Assembly (NCBI GenBank): GCA_949358305.1 | Contig: OX442316.1 | Coordinates: 15,314,001-15,378,000 of the forward strand | Direction of reading: 5' to 3' | DNA from: Strigamia acuminata | Lineage: Eukaryota; Arthropoda; Chilopoda; Geophilomorpha; Linotaeniidae | Length of the DNA stretch: 64,000 bases | In this document: one piece after another, positions 1 to 10,843 of the stretch | How positions within the stretch are numbered: the stretch's first letter is position 1 | Layout: every line of letters begins with the position of its first letter | Made by a program: the position numbers and the translations under genes | The notes under the pieces: generated by a model | What the model was told of the DNA's origin: nothing | Databases searched by the model: none | Seen by the model: only the letters and a program-made list of their open reading frames with translations

Positions 1-1471
1 GCGTTCATCGGGTCGGCTGCGTTCACCATCTACCGGTACGTGATCGGGTTGTACCTCTCCCACAAATACCAATGTCCGATCAAGTTTGTCGAAGGGGTGG
101 ACGCAGTTTTCTGCACCGACCAGGAGAAAAACCCGTACTTCACTCAACTCTACCACGTTTTCAAGGGCGCAGCCGACCTCGAATTAATTCGTGAACGCAT
201 TCGCAGACGCTGGTTGGAAGCTCACAATTACGACGGTCGTTGGAAACACCTAAAACTTCGCCAGGAGTTGAAATTCGAGCTCGGCTACTACTTCTGGGCC
301 CCGAAACGCGATTTTCGCTTCGAAGAACACGTGATTGAATACGACGCGTCACACGTTAAAACCAAAAACGAGTTCCATCAACTCGTTGAACAACTCGGAT
401 CGAGTGTGACCCTCGAAAAGCGAATTTTGTGGCAATTTATTCTCGTCCATTTTCCGAACGGAATCCCCGGCATGTCCGCCGAGCCTCACTTCGTCTTGTT
501 TTACAACCATCACCACGGACTTAGCGACGGAATGTCGGCTATACGACTCCACATGCTACTTTTCGACGACAACTTCGATACCGGGTTCTTGCCGACACGC
601 CGTTCGTTGACAACGGTCGCCGAGCACTGTCTGCACTGGACAAATGTCGCTGTTTTCGGCCTGTATCGATTTTGCCGACATTTGGCGGTCAAACCGAAAC
701 TTGTGTCGCTCGGCACGGGGTTGACCCTCGAGAGAGTGTTTAGCATTTCCGTTCCGATTCCATTGGAGAAAGTGAGGAAGATAAAATCGAAAACTGGGAG
801 CACGACAAACGATGTGCTCACGTCCTGCGTTCTCGGCGCTTTTAACGCGCATCTGGTGTCCGAAAAACGCTCAATTTCGGATATGGTGAAATTGAACATC
901 CCCATCTCGCTCCACGACTTGAAGAATGAAGTTCGGTTCGAAAATAAGGTTTCTTTTTTAAGTTTGCTGCTTGCTGTGGATTCCTCCTCACCCGTCGATT
1001 GTCTGTTGCGAACGAAAAAGGGATTGGATGAGCTGAAACGGTCGCCAGAAATGTACATTGTTCATTACGTGGCGAAGTATGTGATTAATTCAGTTCCAAA
1101 GTATCTGACGTTGCCGTTTTTTAAGCGGTTTTTCACCACGGCGATTGTTAGCAGCATCCCCACGCCGTTTTCGGGCACGTTTTTCGGCAATGAGTACAAA
1201 CAGAGTGTGCCTTTGGGGACTCCGAATACTATTTCTGGCTGTGGTAAATTGAATTCTTTACGTTATTGCGTATATTTTTGAGTTTTGAATGAAAAAAAAT
1301 TTTTTTTTTTTTTTAGGTATTTGTATAACAATGTTGTTGGATAAAGATACGATGATTTATGCCATCAGAGCGGATACTGGTGTAATGAAGGATCAAGAAA
1401 CTCTGGATAGATTTGTCCGTTTTATCACGGAGCACTTTGATAATTTGTATAAAGCAACTGTAGAGCCTTAG
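1..1471 (+). CDS. Condensation/acyltransferase-like enzyme, 3' part (2 exons, 5' end outside window)
   Basis: The frame is open from base 1, so the gene starts upstream of the window. The exons read are 1-1243 and 1317-1471. The intron (1244-1316) has donor G|GTAAAT and a long T-tract before TTTTAG. The phase-1 junction keeps the frame to a TAG at 1469-1471. The visible protein is about 465 aa. Bases 508-531 encode HHHGLSDG, which holds the HHxxxDG catalytic motif of condensation-domain, alcohol acetyltransferase and wax-synthase-type acyltransferases; the second His is the usual general base. The last exon (LDKDTMIYAIRADTGVM and on) fits the C-terminal strand and helix of that fold. No membrane segment is obvious. 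The likely role is transfer of an acyl group from a CoA or carrier thioester to an alcohol or amine; the substrate cannot be told. The next gene downstream is on the opposite strand. Fold call fairly sure, exact family not. Confidence 0.72.
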
Positions 1472-1491
1472 AGATTTTTTTTAGTCCGTGA

Positions 1492-1497
1492 AATAAA
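1492..1497 (+). terminator. Poly(A) signal of the acyltransferase gene
   Basis: AATAAA lies 20 bases after the stop codon, a normal place for a short 3' UTR. The segment from the last CDS bases through this 3' UTR reappears at about 8441-8530, where the hexamer has become AATCAA. Confidence 0.6.
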
Positions 1498-1785
1498 AAC
1501 ATCTTGTATGACATTACATTAAAAGCGTGTTGTGTTTTGATGCATCATTTAAGTTGACAACCACATGTACAATGCAATTTAGTGATGCATAATCTAAACA
1601 ATATTACTAACAATGTAACAAACAATGATCATCATTGTGTGTGGTCAATACTATTATTGCAAACATTCTTTGACACATCGCTGTCGCTGGTTGTACTTGT
1701 TACAAAAATGCTAAAAACAAAGTAAACAAACTTTTATCTGCATCTATAATTTATTGTCAATTGAAATTCAATTCAATACATTTCA
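1498..1785. other. Convergent intergenic spacer
   Basis: AT-rich spacer between two genes that point towards each other. No ORF was seen. Bases about 1678-1785 recur almost unchanged at 8693-8807, so this spacer belongs to the unit duplicated with the secreted-protein genes. Confidence 0.5.
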
Positions 1786-3400
1786 TTAAAAGTATGGACA
1801 TTTTAATAGGAAACCTAAACTGCTATCAAGAAACTGTTGAAACAAACATATATAGGTTGCTTCAGTAGCCCGATAAAGAAACTTTACAAATGCGTCGGTT
1901 TTCAGAAGACATTCGCAGGCCACGTTAAACAATGGGCTTCCATTGCAAGTTTTATTCGTTAGTACCATTTGATTCAACTCCAGATGTGCCGAGTTTGCGA
2001 TCCAACGACGACCGCTGTGAGCCGTGTAGACACCGTCTGCTAGAAGTCCGGATATGACCACGCTTAAAGACCCGGATACGTTGACATTCAATGTAAGGTT
2101 ACTCGGTAGGCAATTGGCAATGGAAAGACTCGGGATAAGACTCGGGGAAAGAATCGTGTCAGTGTCCTCAGTTTCGTCAAAAAGCTGTGGCTCTGGTGTC
2201 ACGCATGGAACTTTACTAAAGATGCTCTGAAGAATCCTGCATTGCAAAAATAAATGAAATTTTTATAAACAATATTTTGTTTTGCACTCACGCTCCTGTA
2301 TTTAACAGTTGCGTGGCTTCTGATGCGAGGTCTATGAACATTTCGTTTCTGAAGTTGTCAGTTCTTAATTGAAGAGAATCTCTTCGAGTCGTGCTGTCTA
2401 TCTTCGTCGAACAGATATCGTTGGGTAGAGTTATGGTGAATCCCGGCAAATAGCTGATGATGGTGTCAAATGGTGACGAGGCATCAGGTTCTGCAGGTCT
2501 GCGATGTAAAGTGCATTTTATTAGCTGGTTCACGCGTATGATTGAAAAATATATTTAGTTTTGCCAAATTATTGCACTCCAAAATGCATTTAAAAATATA
2601 TAGCTTTTCGCGGAATTAAAATATATTATTCATGAATTAAATAATGCATTTTATACCTTGTAAAAACATTTTGACAATGAATTTGTAAAATTCCCTAAGA
2701 ACTTTAAAATACCGTACATTTTAGAGCATATTTTGACAATGCATTTATATTTGACAATATGCAATTTTCAAACACTTATCTTTACGGTTTCTTATTAATT
2801 TAGTTATTTATTTAATTTGGCATTTGAGATGCGTATATTCGGTTCTGATCGTACAATATGGTTTCAATACACTTTTGAACCATATGGGTAGAGTAAAGCG
2901 AGTGGTGTAAAATGGGTGCTCCAACCAGAGCAGGATTTATTGAAATTGATGAAGCCTTACTTCGCTTCCGGGACTGAAGACGTTGTTTTTAACTTACGAG
3001 TGAGCTATCAGGTATGCAGCAGCTGTTGCTAACCCTTCTCGGACGTATTGTGTGCAGTTTGGGTTGGGGCTGCAACCTGTATCTGTAGTAGCAAGAAAAG
3101 TTTGGTTAATACAGGCATAGAAGTTTGAAGTCAAATAACTGTCTTACTGCCCGATCCTAAAGTGGGAGTTGTTGTTAATTTCTTTATTATTGCATAACTT
3201 ACGGGACGCACAGATTGGCGCAGTAAGAGCGACTCTGACCTCATTACATCAGTTAATCGCGCAAAAATGGGAGTTGTTACTGTATGTACTACTGAATCAA
3301 CACCACCAACTAAGTAATCCATAATCTGCTCCAGTGTCGGAACGAGCGATGCTGACGTCATTCCAACAGTTAATAGCGCAAAAACGAAAAAAGTCTTCAT
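1786..3400 (-). CDS. Secreted cysteine-containing glycoprotein, family copy A (4 exons)
   Basis: Function not recognised. Exons on the minus strand are 3400-3148, 3082-2998, 2498-2292 and 2236-1786. All introns are GT-AG and the total of 996 nt gives 331 aa. It opens with MKTFFVFALLTVGMTSA, a typical signal peptide, so the product is probably secreted. Exon 2 encodes the Cys pair TGCSPNPNC. Exon 3 has LPNDICSTKI followed by STTRRDS. Exon 4 holds the N-glycosylation sequons NLT, NVS and NKT, the core CNGSPLFNVACECLL, and the end LLKCPYF. Copies B and C share all splice sites and phases, which supports a real gene. Exon 1 is about 105 nt longer than in B and C because it contains a degenerate second copy of the signal-peptide coding segment. 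A GTAAGT inside exon 1 (minus strand of about 3199-3204) could be an alternative donor. Expression is unknown. Confidence 0.65.
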
Positions 3401-4980
3401 CGCAAAATCTAAATGTAGTTTAAGCAGTTTGAATTTTATGGTTTGTCGCGATCTCAGTTTTACAATATTAAATTCTTAAATAACAATTATTGCTTATTTC
3501 TAAGTCTTACGTTTGTAATGTCTTAATCCTTACGATTGTTGTACTTATTGGTGTACTTATTGGATCGAGTGTTTTCCAACAACAATATAATATTTCTTAC
3601 TAAAAAATACAGTAATTAAGTGGCTGGATCTCCACGGCAACCCCCTTGGTGCCAGTACCTGCATAAATGAAACTTGTATCTAACTCCTTAAAATATCCTA
3701 GGGAAAATTCCCTGTTAGCTTGTATTATTTTCCAAAATAAACACAACTTTCCTTCAAAATAAAGCAAACAAATACCAGCGATATTTTGAGATCACTACAG
3801 GTTGAAAACGAAATGACTTGCTTTTTCGTACTTACAAGTTGCTGGTATTCGCAGTAGTGTCAGCTCTTGCAGTTGCTGTGGATTTTACGAACTTTAGCAC
3901 TCACTTATGTATGCAATAACAGAAAAATAAATTTAAAAAACACATGCCACAACTTGACTATAAAACTAGATGTTTGATAATAACTTTTTATTACTAGTAT
4001 AGGGTCTTAACTTCTGTTTATTAAATTACTCCGTTTTTTTCTCTCGCTTCCGTATTTACACTAACAAAATGAGTATACGTTATTACTTGTAGATATTTAA
4101 GCTTGATGTAATATCAATTATCAATTATTAGCTTCTCGCTTTTTTTTGGGATGCCATTGTTCTCTTTCAGGAAGTGATTTAATGTCCAAATTGGTCTGAT
4201 GGAAGCACTAAAAGCTGGCATTACCACATGCTAATAAAAGTTGTTTTTCAAAGTGAATCATTACCTTCGTGGGTTGAGTTTTTGCGTGGGATCGGGCAAA
4301 CACAACTTTCAAGTAAATCTTTTTAAAAATCTAGCAAGGGTTTTCAATTAAAGTATGGAGAAAAAAAATGTTTGACTTTGTGTTTTGAGGTTTTCGAGAC
4401 CGTTTTCACCCAATTCTGTTTTTACTGATAGATACGTTCAAAAAAGATACGTGTACAAAAAGAAACAACCTGTATTCAAAAAGTTGTATATATTATACGT
4501 GTAGTAGGTGTTTGTGTTCTATTTTGTGATGTTGAAAGACACGAAAACAAACGCACAAACACCAAACACATTAGAGGGCTGCTGCCGTGTACTTTTTAAA
4601 AACTCCAGCGAAAGTATTAAGCTGGCTTTGCTGCATTACACGAGTGCGCTTCAGATAACAGCATTTGGCTTTTTCCAGTAGTGTTTATAACTACCACCAG
4701 ATAATGAAAAATTGTGTACTATTGATTCCTCATTAATGCCCTCTATATAATTAGTAGTGAACTAAATGGCGCGGAATATATCTGTCCTTAATAAAGGCCT
4801 AAACAGTGCATGGCTTATACCAAAACGGGTTCATTTTACCCTTATGCATCGAAGAGTAAATTTTGTGTTTTGAGGTTTTGAGAATCAGTAGTATGTTTAT
4901 TTCTTTCTGTTTTACTGCCTTGTGCAGAGAAAGACGTACAAGTAGTTTTACTTCAAAACGCCAAAAAAAAGAATGGAAAC
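3401..4980. other. Upstream flank of copy A with a private insertion
   Basis: This is the 5' flank and presumed promoter of copy A. Compared with the flanks of copies B and C, bases about 3441-3797 are extra: homology stops after TTTTATGG and resumes at GGTTGAAAACGAAATGA. The insert has no ORF and no clear terminal repeats. The rest (about 3798-4440) is the shared flank, recognised by ATGCCATTGTTCTC, which recurs near 5310, 8082, 11240 and 11572. No TATA box could be assigned. Bases 4440-4980 hold nothing recognisable. Confidence 0.5.
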
Positions 4981-5039
4981 AGAAAGTTTGAATGCAATAT
5001 CAATTTATTATCACTTGATATCTAATTGAATACATTTAA

Positions 5040-5100
5040 TTAAAAGTATGGACATTTTACTATGTGAGATTCAGAAAGATCATCAAAAAACTGTTGAAAC
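5040..5100 (-). pseudogene. Collapsed family unit D: last codons only
   Basis: On the minus strand these bases encode a variant of the family C-terminus: FQQFFDD, a short stretch, then VKCPYF and a stop, matching copies A to C. Immediately 5' of it (window 5101 onward) the sequence jumps into the family's upstream flank (CACAATTTGACGATAAAACT), which in the other copies lies several hundred bases beyond the start codon. Exons 1-3 and most of exon 4 are missing. The junction lies in GAAACAC, bases found on both sides in the intact copies, so the loss looks like a short-homology deletion. Non-functional. Confidence 0.6.
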
Positions 5101-5500
5101 ACCTGTCACAATTTGACGATAAAACTAGATATTTGCTAATAACTTTTTATTACAGGGTCTTAACTTTTGTTTATTTAATTACTCCGTTTCTCTTTTGCTT
5201 CCGTGTTTACACTAGGAAAATGAGTATAATGTATGTTATTAGATATGGAGTACTATTTAAGTTTGATTTCAAATCAATTATCAATTATTAACTTCTCACT
5301 TCTATTTGGGATGCCATTGTTCTCTTTCAGGAAGTGATTTAATGTTCAAATTGGTTTGATGGAAGCACTAAACAGCTGGCATTAGCACGTGCTTAATAAA
5401 AGTTATTTTTAAAAGTAAATTAATTAGCTTCGTTGGTTAAGTTTTTATGCTTGTAGATCGAGCAAACACATTTTTCAAGTAAAAATAGGTGCATTCAATC
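5101..5500. repeat. Family upstream flank attached to unit D
   Basis: This matches the 5' flank of the other copies (about 3945-4320, 7880-8260, 11030-11410), including ATGCCATTGTTCTC near 5310. It is a leftover of the collapsed unit and no coding potential was seen. Confidence 0.5.
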
Positions 5501-5869
5501 TAAAATGGATTTCGGAAATCTTGATTTCTTTGATTTTCAGAAAACAATCAAATCGGATTTTAACTTTGAATGACTTTAAATTTTTATAAAATCCAACTTG
5601 TGCACATGCGCAATTTAAACTATTGGATCAACTTCATGCTTTTCAGTTAATTGTTGTTGTATCAACAACACTGCAATATATTTGTAATTTGACAAATTAA
5701 TGAAAACTTAATGTGGAAGCAACATAGTGTTCTGTCTTGCCTGTGATGAATCATTTAGTTAGAAATTAGCATACAGTGATTTATTATGCAAAAATTATAC
5801 CAATTTCTTCTGGTTCAAGTAATGGAACTGAGTGTTTTTGAACACAAAATGATATTCAAGATTTAAGGA

Positions 5870-6100
5870 GAGAAGAGAGATGTTTTCTTAGTAGGCAGAA
5901 TGGTGGTGGATCTGTGATGGTTTGGGTGGCATTTGGACGGAAAATACAGACAAACGTCGCAATCATTAGAAGGATGGCACTATTCAAAGAAGTATCAGGA
6001 AGTGTTGAACATGCATTTGTTGCCATTTGAACGGAAAACTGTGGCAACAAATGAGTGTTTCAGCAGGGCAATGCTCACTGCGTGGTGACTTTCGTTTTCC
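5870..6100 (+). pseudogene. Tc1/mariner transposase remnant
   Basis: Plus-strand translation from about 5880 gives QNGGGSVMVWVAFG, the conserved GGGSxMVWGxF block of Tc1-type DDE transposases. Further on, VFQQGNAHC matches the FQQDNAPCH block, with the catalytic Asp replaced by Gly. Between them are at least two in-frame stops (TGA at about 6028 and about 6052), so it is dead. The domain that normally precedes this region is missing or too decayed to see. It sits between collapsed unit D and copy B. Confidence 0.6.
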
Positions 6101-6461
6101 CATCTGCTTTCACATTTGGTTTACGTTTTGGACTGTAATTTTTTATGAAGTACTAATCACCTGTTTCTACAGGTAGACAAATGTTTTTTTTACACGGTTT
6201 ATTTTCTGGAACATATCTATCTAGTAAAAACGGAATTGGGTGTATTCCGAAAGAAGTGAGACAAAAGGAGATCATTGGGTGAAAACGAAGGAATTGTAAT
6301 TGCCACGTATTTGTAAAGCCCGAAACGAAACTAATTACCGTAGGTGTGGTTTTGTCTTTTGTTTATGGAAATACTAGTACCTGAACCCACGTAAACAGAA
6401 ACTTTAAATGCAACACCAATTTATTATTAATTGAAGTATAATTACCGGTACACACATTTCA
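6101..6461. other. Spacer before copy B
   Basis: AT-rich. The first part is probably the decayed tail of the Tc1/mariner remnant. From about 6395 on it resembles the 3' flank found beside copies A and C. No ORF. Confidence 0.4.
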
Positions 6462-7692
6462 CTAAAAGTATGGACATTTCAAATAGCCATAAGCAAGATG
6501 ATCAAGAATGTTTTGATAATGACATGTGTAGAATGGGTCAGGAGTATAATACACTGATTTTATAAATTCATCGGTTTCTAAAAGACATTTGCAGACGACG
6601 TTGAACAAAGGGCTTCCATTGCAAGTTTTATTCGTTATTACCATTTGATCAGTCTCCATACGTGCCCAGTTTGCGATCCAACGACTTTTTTTGTGAGCCG
6701 TGTAGTCAGCCTCTATTAGAAGTCCGGATATGGCCACACTTAAATATCCAGTTGCGTTGGTACCGATTGAAAGGTCTGACGTATTCTTTAAGCACTGGGC
6801 GAGGTAATGACTCGGGGGAACAAACGGGAAGATGGTGTTGAAAACACCTGGCCCTATCACGCATGGACCAATAACACTTCGTAATCCGAAAAACCTTCTA
6901 CATTGCAGACATAAATTAAATACCGGTATGAGTATTTATAAACGACATTTTGTTTTCCACTCACGTGTCGAAATGATCTGATGCCTGTACGAAATCAACG
7001 GACATTTCGAATTTGAAGTTGTCAAGACTTTTTTGAGAAGAATCTCTTCGGGTTGTGCTACTTATCTTGGTCGTACATATACCTTTGGTTAGATTTATGT
7101 TGTATCTCGGCGGATGGTTGACTGCGATATCAACTGGTTTCAAGCGATCTGGTGTTCGGGGAGTCACGTCTCTGAGATGCAGTATAAAATATTTGCACTG
7201 TATTATATTAGTGTGTGTATTGCAGCGAAACGAAGTGTGTGAAGCTGGCACTTCAACCAAAGAAGAATTTATGGAAAGAGATTGAGTTCTACTTTGCTAG
7301 CAATGAGCTCAATGAACTCATTAATTTCAATGATTGAGCTCACTTCTAAGTGGTTTTGCACACGGAGCTAAAGACATTGCTTTTAACTTACGAGCGATCA
7401 CGTTGCAATATTTGAACCATATATGCTGTGCCTCTTAGTTCAAATTCTGTACATTTTGGGTTGTGGCTGCAACCTGTATCTGTAGTCGCAAGAAAAGTTT
7501 GGTTAACACAGACATATAAATTTGATGTCAAATAACTGTCTTACTGCCCGATCCTAAAATGGGAGTTTTTTCTATCTGTAGTATTGAATCAACGAGACTT
7601 ACTACGGAACCTACAAGTTGCTTAACTGGTGACAGGAGCGACGCTGACGTCATTCCAACAGTTAATAGCGCAAAAACGAAAAAAGTCTTCAT
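6462..7692 (-). CDS. Secreted cysteine-containing glycoprotein, family copy B (4 exons)
   Basis: Function not recognised. Minus-strand exons are 7692-7545, 7479-7392, 7171-6965 and 6897-6462. The 879 nt give 292 aa with the same splice phases as copies A and C. The signal peptide MKTFFVFALLTVGMTSA is identical to that of copy A, but the mature part after it is very different. Conserved landmarks are exon 2 TGCSHNPKC, exon 3 KGICTTKI and STTRRDS, and exon 4 LTNKTCNGSPLFNV-like core and LKCPYF end. Sequons include NTS, NAT and NKT. Exon 1 has the short ancestral form (49 codons) without the internal duplication of copy A. Exon 2 is one codon longer than in A and C. No frame break was seen, so it is probably functional. 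Confidence 0.65.
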
Positions 7693-8440
7693 CGCGAAAT
7701 CTGAATGCAGTTTAAGCAGTTTGAATTTTATGGTTGAAAACGAAATGATTTTCTTTTTCGTATTTACAAGTTGATGATATTCGCAGTAGTCTCAGCTCTT
7801 GCAGTTGCTGTGGATTTGAAGAACTTCAGCACTCCCTTATGTACGCAGTAACAGAAAATTAAATTTAAAAAACACATGCCACAATTTGACGATAAAACTA
7901 GATGTTTGGTAATAACTTTTTATTACAGGATCTTAACTTCTGTTTATTTAATCACTCCGTTTTCTTTCTTGCTTCCGTATTTACACTAGCGACATGAGTT
8001 TACTCTATGTTACCGGTACTAGATATTTAAGCTTGATGTCAAATCAATTGGCAATTATTAGCTTCTCGCTTCGATGTGGGATGCCATTGTTCTTTCAGGA
8101 AGTGATTTAATGTTCAAACTGGTCTGATGAAAGCTCTAAACAGCTAGCATTACTACATGCTAATAAAAGTTGTTTTTCAAAGGTAATTATTACCTTTGTG
8201 GGTTGATTTTTTGCGTGGGATCGGGCAAACACAATTTTCAAGTAAATCTTTTTAAAATTCTAGCAAGGGCTATAATGTCAATGAACAAAAAATGTTTGAC
8301 TTCGTGTTTTGAGGTTTTCAAGACCGTGTTCACCCAATTTTGTTTTTACTGATAGATACGTTCCAAAAAAATACGTGTACAAAAAGAAACAACCTGCGTT
8401 ATAAGTGTAGTAGGTGTTTGTGTTTTATTTTGTGAAGTAT
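7693..8440. other. Upstream flank of copy B
   Basis: This is the presumed promoter and 5' flank of copy B, collinear with the flanks of A and C. It includes the ATGCCATTGTTCT element near 8082 and the GTGGGATCGGGCAAACAC segment near 8215. No convincing ORF. Confidence 0.45.
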
Positions 8441-8530
8441 AAGACAACTGTATGCCCTTAGAGATTTTTTTTTAGCCCGTGAAATCAAAACATCTTATAT
8501 TACATTACATTAAAAGCGTGTTGTGTCTGG
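8441..8530 (+). pseudogene. Duplicated 3' end of the acyltransferase gene
   Basis: The sequence from GTATAAGACAACTG through CCTTAGAGATTTTTTTTT and ATTAAAAGCGTGTTGTG matches 1448-1535, which is the last codons, stop and 3' UTR of the acyltransferase gene. Only about 25 coding bases are present, so it cannot be functional. It marks the edge of the segment copied when the secreted-protein family was duplicated. Confidence 0.6.
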
Positions 8531-8802
8531 TCAATACTATACTTCCAGATCTCGCTCTTCTCGTAATTTCGGTCTCGGAGATTTCGGTTTTTTTTAGTCT
8601 CAGGATCTCGGTCACGGCAAAACGAGATTTCATTATTACGAGATATAATAAAAAATGTACAATTCACGTTACGAGTCATAACGTTCACTTTACGTCGCTG
8701 TCGCTGGTTGTACTTATTACAAAAATGCTAAAAACAAAGTAAACAAACTTTTCTATGCATCTATAATTTATTATCAATTGAAATTCATTTCAATACATTT
8801 AA

Positions 8803-10843
8803 TTAAAAGTCTTCACATTTTAATAGGAAAGCTACATCGCTATCAAGAAACTGTTGAAACAAACATTTGGTGGTTGCGTCAGAAAACAGATAAAGCGACT
8901 TCACAAATGCGTCGGTGCCCAGAAGACAGTTGCAGGCGTCGATGAACGATGGGGTTCCATTGCAAGTTTTATTAGTTAATAGTGAGTTTGCGGTTGCCAA
9001 TTGTTCCTTATAATTATGAGTTACAAGCTCATAATTATAAAATTGGACTTATAACATAACGTAACTCCTCAATTTTTACACTATTTTGTAAAATAAGGGA
9101 GCCAATCAGATCGCTTAACACTATTTTAAGCTCCTCCCACTATTGCAAATGGCGCTGATGGTGCTAATAGAAATTCAAAATGGCTGCCTGACCTGTTTCA
9201 ACAATCAGCCTCAATCACAATTTCTTTCTGCCATCGAAGGATAGAAACAACTAAAATCATTCCAGGTAAGCAAATAAATGAACTGGAAGACAATTTCATG
9301 TCTGAAAACTGTCAAATTAGTAAAACTACAGATTTTCATTTTCTTTTGCATATGGATTTGTTCTACCATTACATGCAAGAGATTTGTACTGTTCACATGG
9401 TATTTATAAGTATAATTTATAAAATGTTTATTGTACCGCAAGTGCCTATTTCAAAAAGGAATTATAATTATAATTATGAGCTTGTAACTCATAATTATAA
9501 GGAACAATTGGCAACCGCAAACTCACTATTACCAGTTGATCCAACTTTATACGTGCCGAGTTTACGATCCAAGGACTATCTTCATGAGCCGTGTAGTCAC
9601 CGTCTATCAGAAGTCCGGATATGACCACACTTAAAGACCCGGATACGTTGGCATTCAATGCAAGAAGGTCATTCGGTAAGCACTTGGTAATGGAAAGATC
9701 CGGGGAAAGAATCGTGGAAGTGACTCCCGAAAGCTGTGGCACTGTTTTCAGGCACGAAACGTCATCAACGATGCTCTGAAGAAGTCTGCATTGCAAAGAT
9801 AAATGAAATTTTTATAAAGCAATATTTTGTTTTCCACTCACGATCCTGGATTTAACAGTTTCAAGGCATCTGATGCGAGGTCTAGGAATATATCGTTTTT
9901 GAAGTTGTCAGTTTTTAATTGAATTGAATCTCTTCGGGTGGTGCTGTTTATCTTCTTCGAACAGATATCGTTGGGTAGACTTATGGTGAATGTCGGCGGA
10001 TAGCTCATGAAGATGCTAAATGGTGGCAAGGCACCAGTTTTTTCAGTTGGAGTTCTGAAATGTAAAGTGCATTTTATTAGTTGGTATACGCGTGTGGTTC
10101 AAAAAATATATTTAGTTTTGCCAAATTATTGCATTACAAAACGCATTTCTGAATACATAACTTTTCGCAGAATTTTAATTAATTATTCGTGCATTAAATA
10201 ATGCATTTTATACCTTGTAAAAATATTTTGACAATGAATTTGTAAAATTTCCTAAGAACTTTAAAATACATTTTAGAACACATTTTGTAAAATTCATTTA
10301 TATTTGACAATATGCAATTTTCAAACACTTTCTTTTAAATTTAGTTATTTATTTAATTTGGCATTTGAGATGCGCATATTCGGTTCTGGTCGTATAATAT
10401 GGTTGCAAGACATTTTTGAACCGTATGGGTAGAGTAAAGCGAGATGTGTAAAATGGGTTCTCCAACCAGAGCTGGATTTATTGAAATTGATGAAGCCTTA
10501 CTTTGCTTCCGGGGCTGAAGAGAGAAGACGTTGTTTTTAACTTACGGTTGAGTTATCAGGATTTCAGCAGCCGTTGCTGCGCCGTCTCTGACGAATTGTG
10601 TGCAGTTTGGGTTGGGGCTGCAACCTGTATCTGTAGTCGCAAGAAAGGTTTGGTTAATACCGGCATATAAATTTGATGTCAAATAACTGTCTTACTGCCC
10701 GATCCTAAAATGGCAGTTGTTGTATTCTGTACTGCTGAATCAACGACTTTAACTACGGGACTTACAACTTGCCCCACTAGTGGAAGGGTCAACGCTGACG
10801 TCATTCCAACAGTTAATAGCGCAAAAACGAAAAAAGTCTTCAT
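8803..10843 (-). pseudogene. Secreted glycoprotein family copy C, exon 4 split by a transposon
   Basis: Minus-strand exons are 10843-10696, 10630-10546, 10054-9842, and exon 4 in two pieces: 9785 to about 9528, and about 8980 to 8803. The signal peptide is again MKTFFVFALLTVGMTSA, followed by a different mature segment. Exon 2 has TGCSPNPNC, exon 3 LPNDICSKKI and STTRRDS, and exon 4 the sequon NVS. A 547-bp inverted-repeat element interrupts exon 4 just before LTNKTCNG. Reading through it adds foreign residues and then a stop, so the conserved C-terminal Cys core is lost. Apart from the insertion both exon halves are in frame, which suggests the break is recent. A truncated secreted product is still possible. 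Confidence 0.65.
8981..9527. mobile_element. 547-bp non-autonomous inverted-repeat DNA transposon in copy C
   Basis: The ends are inverted repeats of about 59 bp: AGTGAGTTTGCGGTTGCC at the left, its complement at the right, then an inner CTTATAATTATGAGTTACAA block also mirrored. The interior has no transposase-like ORF. Removing the element restores the sequence of copy B (GTTATTACCA), so the insertion point is certain. The target duplication is not clear: TA or TTA fits, with one or two odd bases at the left end. Superfamily not assigned. Confidence 0.75.
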
